From Elusimicrobiales bacterium (GTDB lineage Bacteria; Elusimicrobiota; Elusimicrobia; Elusimicrobiales; UBA9959): a stretch of 64,000 bases of DNA. The translations under genes were made by a program, and so were the position numbers. The notes beneath the pieces are model-generated. The model did not search any database and was not told the DNA's origin. It was given only the letters and a program-made list of their open reading frames with translations. Below, piece by piece: positions 31,338 to 38,785 of this stretch (position 1 is the stretch's first letter; each line of letters opens with the position of its first letter). The stretch covers positions 159,835 to 223,834 of the forward strand of contig JAQTOU010000005.1 in assembly GCA_028713125.1 (NCBI GenBank). The letters run 5' to 3'.

Positions 31338-32267
31338 TTATTTTTTAGCGGCCTGCTCCGCGGCCGGCTCGCGCAGGTTTTCGGCGAAGAACGCCGAGAC
31401 CTTGCCCCGGTAAACCTCGCCGCCCACCTCGGCGCACTTCGCGTGCGAAGCGCCCGCCACGATCCAGAGCTGCTTTTTCTCCGACGGGCACAGGCCGAAA
31501 AGGGCTTCCGCCTCCTGCAGCGGGACCAGGTCGTCGTGGTCCCCGTTTATGAACATGACCGGGATCTTTATCTTCCCGGCGTTATAAAGCGGGCTGTAGG
31601 GGTCCGGGTCCGCCCCGAGCTTGTGCCTCACAAAGAACATGGTCAGCGCCACCAGGGGGAAGTACGGGGTCTTCAGGCGGTGCCAGCCCCAGTTGGCCAC
31701 AACTTTCTTGTAGGAAAGGAAAGTGCTCTCGGCCAGGAGGCAGACGAGCTCGGGGTACTTCACCGCCGCGTAGACGGCCACCGAGCCGCCCATGGAAATA
31801 CCGAACACGCCCACCGACTCCGCCGCCTGCGGGCGGTTGGTCTTCAGGAACTCGTAAGCCGCGTCGAAGTCGCGCGTCTCGAGATAGCCCACGCTGGAAA
31901 CGGAGCCTTTGCTCTCGCCGGAGGCGCGGAAGTCGAAATAAAGAAGGTTGAAGCCCTTCTCGGCGAGGAACCAGGTATCCCGCAGCATCTCCCCGCGGTT
32001 CGCGCCCCAGCCGTGGCAGAAAATTATAGTGCAGCCGCTTTCCACGCCGACCGCCGGGATGAACCAGCCTTTCAGCCGCACGCCGTCGGCCGTGCAGAAT
32101 TCCACCGCCTCGTAGGCCAGCTTGTACTGGTCCGGGGAGAAAGCAAGCGCGCCGGAGCGGGCCGGCTTTATTATATCCGAGCTCTTGAGATAGGACGCGT
32201 AGACCACCAGCGCGGCCAGGGAGCCCAGCGCGAATAAAAACCAGTTCAAAAGTTCAACCTTGCTCAT
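31338..32267 (-). CDS. membrane-anchored alpha/beta hydrolase
   Basis: 309 residues. One N-terminal membrane helix (WFLFALGSLAALVVYASYL) is followed by an alpha/beta hydrolase of the BEM46/S9-like type: oxyanion region FCHGWGANRGE, nucleophile elbow GISMGGS, catalytic Asp in NGDHDDLVP and His in GASHAKC. Substrate unknown; an esterase or peptidase is likely. AAGGAAA precedes the ATG. It lies 34 nt after dapB and probably shares its transcript. Confidence 0.87.
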   Translation of the reverse strand: MSKVELLNWFLFALGSLAALVVYASYLKSSDIIKPARSGALAFSPDQYKLAYEAVEFCTADGVRLKGWFIPAVGVESGCTIIFCHGWGANRGEMLRDTWFLAEKGFNLLYFDFRASGESKGSVSSVGYLETRDFDAAYEFLKTNRPQAAESVGVFGISMGGSVAVYAAVKYPELVCLLAESTFLSYKKVVANWGWHRLKTPYFPLVALTMFFVRHKLGADPDPYSPLYNAGKIKIPVMFINGDHDDLVPLQEAEALFGLCPSEKKQLWIVAGASHAKCAEVGGEVYRGKVSAFFAENLREPAAEQAAKK

Positions 32268-32301
32268 TTTTTTCCTTTGGAAGACTTAGCGGATTTATTC
32301 A

Positions 32302-33024
32302 TCAGGCGGCCAGGCCTTTCAGGTCCAGCAGGTCGAAATAATCGTAATAGCCGGGTTTGCGGCCGGCCGCCCAGGCCGCCGCTTTAAGCGCGCCGGCCGC
32401 GAAAACCGCCCGCGAATGCGCCATATGCTTCAGTTCCACCCGCTCATGAGGCCCAGCGTAGAGCACGGTATGGTCGCCCACGATATCCCCGGCCCGGACG
32501 CTGGTTATGGGGGGGAGCGCCCCGCCTACGGCCGCGGCGATATGCCCGGCATAGCGCAATGCGGTTCCGCTGGGAGCGTCCTTCTTGGCGGTATGGTGCG
32601 CCTCGCTTATATGTATATCGAAACCTTTAAGCCGCTTCGCGGCCAGGGCGGCAAGGGCGAAAGTGAGATTGACGGCCGGGCTCATATTGGGAGAGACGAA
32701 AACGGCGGTCCTGCGGGCCGCGGCTTTAAGCGCGGCCAGCTGTTTCGCCGAAAAACCGGTAGTCCCGGTCACAAACGGCTTGCGGGCCCGGGCGCAGGCC
32801 GCGGCATAAACGCAGGCGGCTTCCGGAGAGGAAAAATCCACGACCACGTCGGCCGAGTCCAGGAGCAGGGTAAAAGCCCCGGGCGCCTCGACGCCGGCGC
32901 CCGGCCTGGCGTCGACTCCTCCGGCCACGGCGAAAGCCCCGGAGCCCTCCATCTCGGCCAGCACGGCGCGGCCCATCCGGCCGGCGGCCCCGCAGACAAG
33001 CACCCTTAAAGGCTTTCTTTTCAT
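32302..33024 (-). CDS. dapB: 4-hydroxy-tetrahydrodipicolinate reductase
   Basis: 240 residues, the normal length for DapB, which reduces HTPA with NAD(P)H in the lysine/diaminopimelate pathway. Visible are the dinucleotide loop VLVCGAAGRMGRAV, TGTTGFS, SPNMSPAVNL and the signature EAHHTAKKDAPSGTAL with the catalytic HH...K. On the minus strand TATAAT ends exactly 6 nt before its ATG with no Shine-Dalgarno sequence, so the mRNA is probably leaderless. No other lysine-pathway gene is nearby. Confidence 0.95.
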   Translation of the reverse strand: MKRKPLRVLVCGAAGRMGRAVLAEMEGSGAFAVAGGVDARPGAGVEAPGAFTLLLDSADVVVDFSSPEAACVYAAACARARKPFVTGTTGFSAKQLAALKAAARRTAVFVSPNMSPAVNLTFALAALAAKRLKGFDIHISEAHHTAKKDAPSGTALRYAGHIAAAVGGALPPITSVRAGDIVGDHTVLYAGPHERVELKHMAHSRAVFAAGALKAAAWAAGRKPGYYDYFDLLDLKGLAA

Positions 33025-33080
33025 GGCTTAATTATAAACTTTATAGGATTGGGGATACAATAATCGCGGCTATATATTAA

Positions 33081-33110
33081 TTGATAGCGTATATAGTCTT
33101 TTGCTATTCT
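33081..33110 (+). promoter_or_regulatory. promoter of the GAF-HD-GYP gene
   Basis: TTGATA (33081-33086), an 18-nt spacer and TATTCT (33105-33110) lie so close to the ATG at 33119 that transcription would start at or next to the start codon. Confidence 0.6.
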
Positions 33111-33118
33111 TTAAACCG

Positions 33119-34369
33119 ATGGTATACCTGCTTTCGCTGGTCATAGTCCTGCTCCTTTTCGTCCTCGGCGCCCTGCTGCGGAAGATCTACGAGCTGCGCC
33201 TGGACAAACCCTCTTCCGAAGCGGGCGGCGCGGAAATTTCCCTGAAAACCACCTGGGGCAAGTTCGACGAGCTGCTCACCAGCCTGCTGACCATCCATGA
33301 AATAGGCATAGTTAACGCCGGCTCCATTAAAAAAGAGGAATTTTACCAGACCGTGGTCGACAATGCCTGCGAACTGATCAGCTCCCCCCGCGGCTCCCTG
33401 ATGATCCACGACGCTCAGGCCGACGAGCTGAGGATAGTCGCCTCGAAGAACATCTCCAAAGAAGTGATAGAGAACACCCATGTGAAACCTGGCCTGGGCA
33501 TAGCCGGCCGCGCTTTCCAGACCGGCGAGACCATCTTCGTGACCGACCCGCAGCAGAATACCCAGTATAAAGACTATATCGGGATGGAAGAGCAGAAAGA
33601 CCCTTTCATCGCCATCCCGCTCAAGCTCAAGGACAAGCCCTTCGGCGTGCTTAACCTGCACCTCTCCCGCGAAAAAGAATCTTTCACCGACTACGACCTG
33701 AAGTTCCTGACCCTGCTGGCCGGCGAGACCGCGATAACGCTGGAGAACATAAAGCTTTACGAAAGCCTCGAGAATTTCTACCTGGAGATGGTGCAGACCC
33801 TGGCCCGCGTTATCGACGCGAAAGACTCCTACACCGGCGACCATGCCGGCCGCGCCCGGATGAAGGCCCGCCGCCTCGCCGAGGAGCTCAATATGCCCGC
33901 CCAGATGCTGCGCTACGTCGAGTACGCCGCCCTGCTGCACGATATCGGCAAGATCGGCATAGACGGCGGCATCCTTTCGAAGCCCGGCAAGCTGACCCAG
34001 GAAGAATACGACGAGATAAAAAAACATCCCGCGATCGGCTACCAGATCCTTTCACCCATCCATTTCCTCGGCCCCGTCGCCCAGATGGTGCTTTACCACC
34101 AGGAGTGGTTCAACGGCATGGGTTACCCCGAGGGCCTCAAAGGCGAAGAGATACCGCTCGGCGCGCGCATAGTGGCCACCATCGACGCCTGGGACGCTAT
34201 GCGCAGCGACCGGCCCTACCGCAAAGCCCTCAGCCGCGAGATAGCCGAGAGCGAGCTGACCAAAGGCTCCAACCGGCAATTCGACCCAGACGTGGTTAAA
34301 GCTTTCCTGAAGCTGGAAAATACGGACTGGCCGCCTTTCGACAGCGGTCTTCCCAAGAAAATAGCTTAA
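33119..34369 (+). CDS. GAF domain HD-GYP phosphodiesterase
   Basis: 416 residues. An N-terminal membrane helix (VYLLSLVIVLLLFVLGALL) is followed by a GAF sensor domain (about 60-215; IPLKLKDKPFGVLNLHLS is typical) and an HD-GYP domain (about 225-400): LLHDIGKIGIDGGILSKPGK, then YHQEWFNGMGYPEGLKGEEI. The GYP motif reads NGMGYP where DGxGYP is usual. Expected activity is hydrolysis of cyclic di-GMP, controlled by a ligand or redox state at the GAF. The ATG at 33119 is preferred over a TTG at 33101. rsmI starts at the base after its stop. Confidence 0.88.
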   Translation: MVYLLSLVIVLLLFVLGALLRKIYELRLDKPSSEAGGAEISLKTTWGKFDELLTSLLTIHEIGIVNAGSIKKEEFYQTVVDNACELISSPRGSLMIHDAQADELRIVASKNISKEVIENTHVKPGLGIAGRAFQTGETIFVTDPQQNTQYKDYIGMEEQKDPFIAIPLKLKDKPFGVLNLHLSREKESFTDYDLKFLTLLAGETAITLENIKLYESLENFYLEMVQTLARVIDAKDSYTGDHAGRARMKARRLAEELNMPAQMLRYVEYAALLHDIGKIGIDGGILSKPGKLTQEEYDEIKKHPAIGYQILSPIHFLGPVAQMVLYHQEWFNGMGYPEGLKGEEIPLGARIVATIDAWDAMRSDRPYRKALSREIAESELTKGSNRQFDPDVVKAFLKLENTDWPPFDSGLPKKIA

Positions 34370-35122
34370 ATGCTTTTCATCGTCCCCACCCCCATCGGGA
34401 ACCTAAAAGACATAACCCTCCGCGCGCTCGAAGCGCTTAAAGAGGTGGACGCCGTTTTCTGCGAGGATACCCGCCGCACCTCCCAGCTCCTCAACCATTT
34501 CGGCATCCAGAAAAAACTTTTCCGCTACAACGAGCACGACGAGCGCTCCGTGGCCTCGGCCATGGCCTGGCTCAGGGGCGGCAAAAGCGCCGCGCTGGTC
34601 ACCGACGGCGGCTCCCCCTGCATCTCCGACCCCGGCAGAAAACTGGTGGCCCTCGCCCGGCAGACCGGGATGAAAGTCACCGCCCTCCCCGGCCCCTCCG
34701 CCGTAATAACAGCCATAGCCGGCTCAGGCCTGCCCGCGGATTCCTTCGTCTTCCTCGGCTTCCTGCCGCGCTCCCGCGGCAAAATAGTCAAAGCCCTGCT
34801 CGCGGCTTTCGCCCTGAACAAGACAGTTATCCTTTTCGAATCCCCCCACCGCCTTAAAAAATTCCTGGCCCTGGCCCGCGAAGAGTTCGGCCCCGGTCTC
34901 ACCGCCGTGGTCGCGCGCGAGATCAGCAAGATCTACGAAGAATGGACCGGCGGCGCCATAGACGAGACCATAGCCAAAATAGAAGCCGCCGGCGACGTGA
35001 AAGGCGAAGTGGTCGTCCTTCTCCGCCCCCCCGAAAAAGCCGGGGCGGACGAAAAAGACGATGAAGAACCGGGCGGCCCGGACGAGCCAGGCGGCCCGGA
35101 CGAGCCAGGCGGCCTTGCATGA
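34370..35122 (+). CDS. rsmI: 16S rRNA 2'-O-ribose C1402 methyltransferase
   Basis: 250 residues; the first 225 are a complete RsmI. SAM-dependent tetrapyrrole-methylase-fold motifs are FIVPTPIGNLKDITLRA, FCEDTRRTSQLL, LVTDGGSPCISDPG and LPGPSAVITAIAGSGLP. It 2'-O-methylates C1402 in the ribosomal P site. The C-terminus is odd: an acidic tail of EPGGPD repeats encoded by a near-perfect 18-nt tandem repeat (about 35070-35117). The gene overlaps the next one by 4 nt. Confidence 0.95.
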   Translation: MLFIVPTPIGNLKDITLRALEALKEVDAVFCEDTRRTSQLLNHFGIQKKLFRYNEHDERSVASAMAWLRGGKSAALVTDGGSPCISDPGRKLVALARQTGMKVTALPGPSAVITAIAGSGLPADSFVFLGFLPRSRGKIVKALLAAFALNKTVILFESPHRLKKFLALAREEFGPGLTAVVAREISKIYEEWTGGAIDETIAKIEAAGDVKGEVVVLLRPPEKAGADEKDDEEPGGPDEPGGPDEPGGLA

Positions 35123-35571
35123 AAAAAATACTTTTCTTATGCACCGGCAATACCTGCCGCAGCGTCCTCGCCCACCACTACGCAGCCAAACTCGCCGCCG
35201 ACCTGAAACTCCCCTACAAATTCTCCTCCGCCGGCCTTGAAGCCCACAAAGACATCCCCCAGCCCAAAATTGTAGCCGACCTCCTCGCCAAAGAAGGCGT
35301 AAAAAATTTCACCCATGTCCCCGTCCCCATGACCGGCAAGCTCGTAAAAAGCTCCGACCTCATCCTGACAATGACCGCCGGCCACAAGTCGGAACTCGTC
35401 GCCCGCTACCCCCGCGCCGCGAAAAAAACCCATACCCTGATCGAATACGCCGGCTTCGGCACCGACGACATAGCCGACCCCTACCGCCGCGACGACCTCT
35501 TCTACTACGAAGTCTTCAAACTCATCAAATCAGCCGTAAAAGCCGCGCTCGAAAACCTTAAAAAAAAGTAG
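35119..35571 (+). CDS. low-molecular-weight protein tyrosine phosphatase-like
   Basis: 150 residues. The P-loop C8-T-G-N-T-C-R14-S at the N-terminus and the general-acid Asp in DIADPYRRDD near the C-terminus are the hallmarks of this family. Bacterial relatives act on tyrosine- or arginine-phosphorylated proteins; which applies here is not clear. The position between rsmI and glyA resembles the YwlE-type (protein-arginine phosphatase) arrangement seen in some Firmicutes. The start overlaps rsmI as ATGA, and glyA follows after 28 nt. Confidence 0.88.
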   Translation: MKKILFLCTGNTCRSVLAHHYAAKLAADLKLPYKFSSAGLEAHKDIPQPKIVADLLAKEGVKNFTHVPVPMTGKLVKSSDLILTMTAGHKSELVARYPRAAKKTHTLIEYAGFGTDDIADPYRRDDLFYYEVFKLIKSAVKAALENLKKK

Positions 35572-35599
35572 AATAAAGCAGCGGATAAAGGAGAACAAC

Positions 35600-36850
35600 A
35601 TGTACGACGAAATACGCAAGTTCGACCCCCAGCTTTATAAAGCCGTCCAGGGCGAAGTCCTGCGCCAGCAGAACAACCTGGAGCTCATCGCCTCCGAAAA
35701 TTACACCTCCAAAGCCGTTCTAGAAGCCCTCGGTTCCGTCCTCACCAATAAATACGCCGAAGGCTACCCCGGCAAGCGCTACTACGGCGGCTGCGAGCAC
35801 GTCGACATCGCCGAAAAACTCGCCATCGACCGCGCCAAAAAGCTCTTCGGCGCCGACCACGCGAATGTCCAGCCCCATTCCGGAACCCAGGCCAATATCG
35901 CCGCCTACCTCTCCCTCATCAACCCCGGCGACACCGTCATGGGCCTCAACCTAAGCCACGGCGGCCACCTCAGCCACGGCCACCCCCTCAACTTCTCCGG
36001 CCGCTACTTCAAGATCGTCACCATCGACGTCAGCCAGGAAACCGAGCTCATCGACTACGAGAAGATGGAAAAAGACATAGAGAAGTTCCGCCCCAAGCTC
36101 ATCATGGCCGGCGCCTCCAACTATTCCCGCAAATGGGACTGGGCCCGCATCAAGCGCGCCGCCGACGCCTGGAAATGTTTCCTCGTCACCGACATCGCCC
36201 ATTACGCCGGCCTCATCGCCGCGGGAGTCTACCCCTCCCCGGTCGAATACGCCGACATCATGACCACCACCACCCATAAGACCCTCCGCGGCCCCCGCGG
36301 CGGCCTGATCCTGTCCAAGGCTCCCTACGCCAAAGCGATAGACCGCACCAACTTCCCCGGCAACCAGGGCGGCCCCCTCATGCACGCCGTCGCCGCCAAA
36401 GCCGTCTGCTTCAAAGAAGCCCTGACCCCCGCCTTCAAAGAGTACCAGGGCCAGGTGCTCAAGAACGCCCGCAAGCTCGCCCGCGAACTCCAGGGCCGCG
36501 GCTACCGGATAGTCTCGGGCGGAACCGACTGCCACCTGATGAGCGTGGACCTGCGCGCAAAGAACATCACCGGCCTGGACGCCGAAAAAGCGCTCGACAA
36601 AGCCGGGATAACCGTGAATAAGAACACCATCCCCTACGACCCCCAGAAGCCGATGATCACCAGCGGCGTGCGCCTTGGAACCCCCGCCATCACCACCCGC
36701 GGGATGAAAGAGAAACAGATGGTCCTGGTGGCCGGCCTGATAGACGAAGCCATCAAGCACAGCGCGGACGACAAAGCCCTGAAAGGCATAAAGGAGCAGG
36801 TAAAACTCCTCTGCGCCGGCTTCCCGATGTACCCCGGCTTCGAAAAATAA
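35600..36850 (+). CDS. glyA: serine hydroxymethyltransferase
   Basis: 416 residues, full length. PLP enzyme making glycine and 5,10-methylene-tetrahydrofolate from serine. Seen are NNLELIASENYTSKAVLEAL, the YAEGYPGKRYYGGCEHVD block, and the PLP-lysine motif TTTTHKTLRGPRGG, with RLGTPAITTRGM near the C-terminus. An AAGGAGAAC ribosome-binding site precedes the ATG. It ends the four-gene unit GAF-HD-GYP, rsmI, phosphatase, glyA, closed by a strong terminator. Confidence 0.97.
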   Translation: MYDEIRKFDPQLYKAVQGEVLRQQNNLELIASENYTSKAVLEALGSVLTNKYAEGYPGKRYYGGCEHVDIAEKLAIDRAKKLFGADHANVQPHSGTQANIAAYLSLINPGDTVMGLNLSHGGHLSHGHPLNFSGRYFKIVTIDVSQETELIDYEKMEKDIEKFRPKLIMAGASNYSRKWDWARIKRAADAWKCFLVTDIAHYAGLIAAGVYPSPVEYADIMTTTTHKTLRGPRGGLILSKAPYAKAIDRTNFPGNQGGPLMHAVAAKAVCFKEALTPAFKEYQGQVLKNARKLARELQGRGYRIVSGGTDCHLMSVDLRAKNITGLDAEKALDKAGITVNKNTIPYDPQKPMITSGVRLGTPAITTRGMKEKQMVLVAGLIDEAIKHSADDKALKGIKEQVKLLCAGFPMYPGFEK

Positions 36851-36871
36851 GCCCGGACCCCGCAAAGAGAG

Positions 36872-36900
36872 AGCCGCGCCAAAAGCGCGGCTTTTTCTTT
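36872..36900 (+). terminator. intrinsic terminator after glyA
   Basis: AGCCGCGC (36872-36879), 5-nt loop, GCGCGGCT (36885-36892) and a T-rich run TTTTTCTTT. Confidence 0.9.
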
Positions 36901-37007
36901 CCCCCAAAAAGACAGCAGGAGCCTTTTTGGGTTTTGAGGGAAAAATGATGTGTTTTAAGGGCTTTATTTATTATAAAATAAATATAGTGGAGGGATTCAC
37001 CTTCTGG

Positions 37008-37035
37008 TTGCCCGGCCACAATACGATTTTATACT
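37008..37035 (+). promoter_or_regulatory. promoter of the mtnP-accC-rfaE2 run
   Basis: TTGCCC (37008-37013), a 16-nt spacer and TATACT (37030-37035) lie 22 nt before the mtnP start, leaving room for its GAGAGGAA ribosome-binding site. Confidence 0.6.
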
Positions 37036-37057
37036 AATGTAAGACCTGGGAGAGGAA

Positions 37058-37921
37058 ATGGCTAATAAAGTACTTGCGGAAATAGGCGTGATAGGCGGGA
37101 CTGGCCTTTATGCCATGCAGGAACTGAAGATCTTGAAGGAAATAAAAGTCAAAACCCCCTTTGGCGACCCCTCGGACAAGATAATCCTCGGAACCCTTTC
37201 CGGGATAAAAGTAGCCTTCCTCCCCCGGCACGGACGCAAGCACGCCATGCTCCCCGGCGAGATCAACCAGCGGGCCAATATGTGGGCCCTCAAATCCATA
37301 GGCGTAAAGACCATAATTTCCGCCAGCGCCGTGGGTTCCCTCAAGGAAGAACTGGCCCCCACCCATTTCGTTTTCCCGGACCAGTTCGTAGACCAGACCA
37401 AAGGCCGCCCCTCAACCTTCTTCGGGAACGGCATAGTAGGCCACGTGCCCCTGGCCGACCCCTTCTGCATGGACATCTCGGACATGATGTACGCCGAGGC
37501 CAAAAAACTCGGCATAGTCTGCCATAAAGGCGGGACCTACTGCTGCATGGAAGGCCCCGGTTTCTCCACCAAGGCCGAATCCCACTTCCACCGCGCTATG
37601 GGCTACGATATCATCGGCATGACCATGGCCACCGAGGCTAAACTGGCCCGCGAAGCCGGCCTGCACTACGCCCCCGTCTCCCTGGTCACCGACTATGACT
37701 GCTGGAAAGAAGGCGAAGAAGTGAACCAGCACAAGGTCTCCGAGACCGTCCAGGCCAATGTGGAGAATATCCGCCGCCTCCTGGTAAAAGCAATACCGCT
37801 TGTGGCCAAGGCCGGCTGCCGCAACGGCTGCCCGTCTTTCACGAAGAACTCCCTGCTGACTCATAAAGAAAATTTCCCGGCCAAGACCTACGCCAAACTC
37901 AAGCTGATACTGGAGGGGTAA
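37058..37921 (+). CDS. mtnP: S-methyl-5'-thioadenosine phosphorylase
   Basis: 287 residues of the MTAP/PNP family, which splits methylthioadenosine with phosphate in methionine salvage and polyamine metabolism. Motifs: GVIGGTGLY, FLPRHGRKHAMLPGEINQRA, SASAVGSL, and YCCMEGPGFSTKAES followed by IIGMTMATEAKLAREAGL. The Ser/Met and Thr-containing motif fits MTA better than inosine or guanosine. Cytidine deaminase follows with only 1 nt between. Confidence 0.93.
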   Translation: MANKVLAEIGVIGGTGLYAMQELKILKEIKVKTPFGDPSDKIILGTLSGIKVAFLPRHGRKHAMLPGEINQRANMWALKSIGVKTIISASAVGSLKEELAPTHFVFPDQFVDQTKGRPSTFFGNGIVGHVPLADPFCMDISDMMYAEAKKLGIVCHKGGTYCCMEGPGFSTKAESHFHRAMGYDIIGMTMATEAKLAREAGLHYAPVSLVTDYDCWKEGEEVNQHKVSETVQANVENIRRLLVKAIPLVAKAGCRNGCPSFTKNSLLTHKENFPAKTYAKLKLILEG

Positions 37922-37922
37922 A

Positions 37923-38378
37923 ATGGCTAAACTGCCCGCGAAAAAGCGACCGGCCAAGGTGGAAACCAAGTCGGTCATCCGCAAAAAACTGATGGAAGCG
38001 GCCAAGACCGCCCAGAAAAAAGCCTATTGCCCCTATTCCCGCTACCCGGTGGGCGCGGCCGTCCTGATGGATTCCGGCCGGATATATACCGGCTGCAATG
38101 TCGAGAACGCCTCTTTCGGCCTGGCTATCTGCGCCGAGCGCGTGGCTATCTTCAAGGCCGTAAGCCACGGAGAAAAGCGCGTAAAAGCCCTCTGCGTGGC
38201 GGCCAAATCAGCCAAGCCCTGCGGCGCCTGCCGGCAGGTCATCATAGAATTCGCGGACAAAGACGCCGAGATGATCTACCTTGACTGGCAGCCGCTGGAA
38301 AAGAAGGAAAAAGTCACTATCACCAAGGCCGGAAAGCTGCTGCCGCACGCTTTCGACCCCTCGGAAGCCGGGCTGTAA
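37923..38378 (+). CDS. cdd: cytidine deaminase
   Basis: 151 residues. Zinc-site motifs CAERVA and PCGACRQVI and the substrate region GCNVENASFG are complete, so it should deaminate cytidine and deoxycytidine. The first 20 residues (MAKLPAKKRPAKVETKSVIR) are a basic extension beyond the usual family start. It is in a pyrimidine/purine salvage pair with mtnP. The next gene (biotin-carrier-like) starts 20 nt later with a GGAGG site. Confidence 0.95.
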   Translation: MAKLPAKKRPAKVETKSVIRKKLMEAAKTAQKKAYCPYSRYPVGAAVLMDSGRIYTGCNVENASFGLAICAERVAIFKAVSHGEKRVKALCVAAKSAKPCGACRQVIIEFADKDAEMIYLDWQPLEKKEKVTITKAGKLLPHAFDPSEAGL

Positions 38379-38398
38379 AATTTAACGGAGGTACTAAA

Positions 38399-38776
38399 AT
38401 GGACGTAAAAACGCTGACGAAAATGACCAAGTGGATGGAAACTACCGATCTCGAGGAGATCACCTGGAGGAGCGGGGACGACAAGATCAGCCTGAAGCTG
38501 AACAATAACCCCGACCACAGCGCGAACTTCTCCTCCAATATGGAGCCGGTGCTCTCGCCGTCCATCGGGATCTTCCGCTTCGCCCGCCCGGGCAAGACCA
38601 ACTTCCTCAAGGAAGGCGCCGCCGTAAAGAACGGCCAGGAGCTTGGCCTGGTGGAAGTGGGCAAAGAGTTCAAGGCGGTGACCGCCCACTCCAACGGCCT
38701 GCTGAAAATAATCTCGATACAGGACGGCAAGCCCGTAGAATACGGCCAGCCCCTCTTCTTCATAGAGCCCAAATAA
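38399..38776 (+). CDS. biotin carboxyl carrier-like protein with altered biotin motif
   Basis: 125 residues with the layout of AccB: an N-terminal helix region (LTKMTKWMETTDLEEITW) and a C-terminal barrel (about 50-125) ending GKPVEYGQPLFFIEP. The biotin-lysine site, normally (A/V)MKM, reads E-V-G-K-E-F: the Lys is kept but both Met are replaced, and the following NEI is KAV. It may be biotinylated poorly or not at all. Linkage to accC two genes downstream argues that it still serves acetyl-CoA carboxylase, or that another carrier exists elsewhere. Confidence 0.8.
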   Translation: MDVKTLTKMTKWMETTDLEEITWRSGDDKISLKLNNNPDHSANFSSNMEPVLSPSIGIFRFARPGKTNFLKEGAAVKNGQELGLVEVGKEFKAVTAHSNGLLKIISIQDGKPVEYGQPLFFIEPK

Positions 38777-38785
38777 GCGCGCCCG

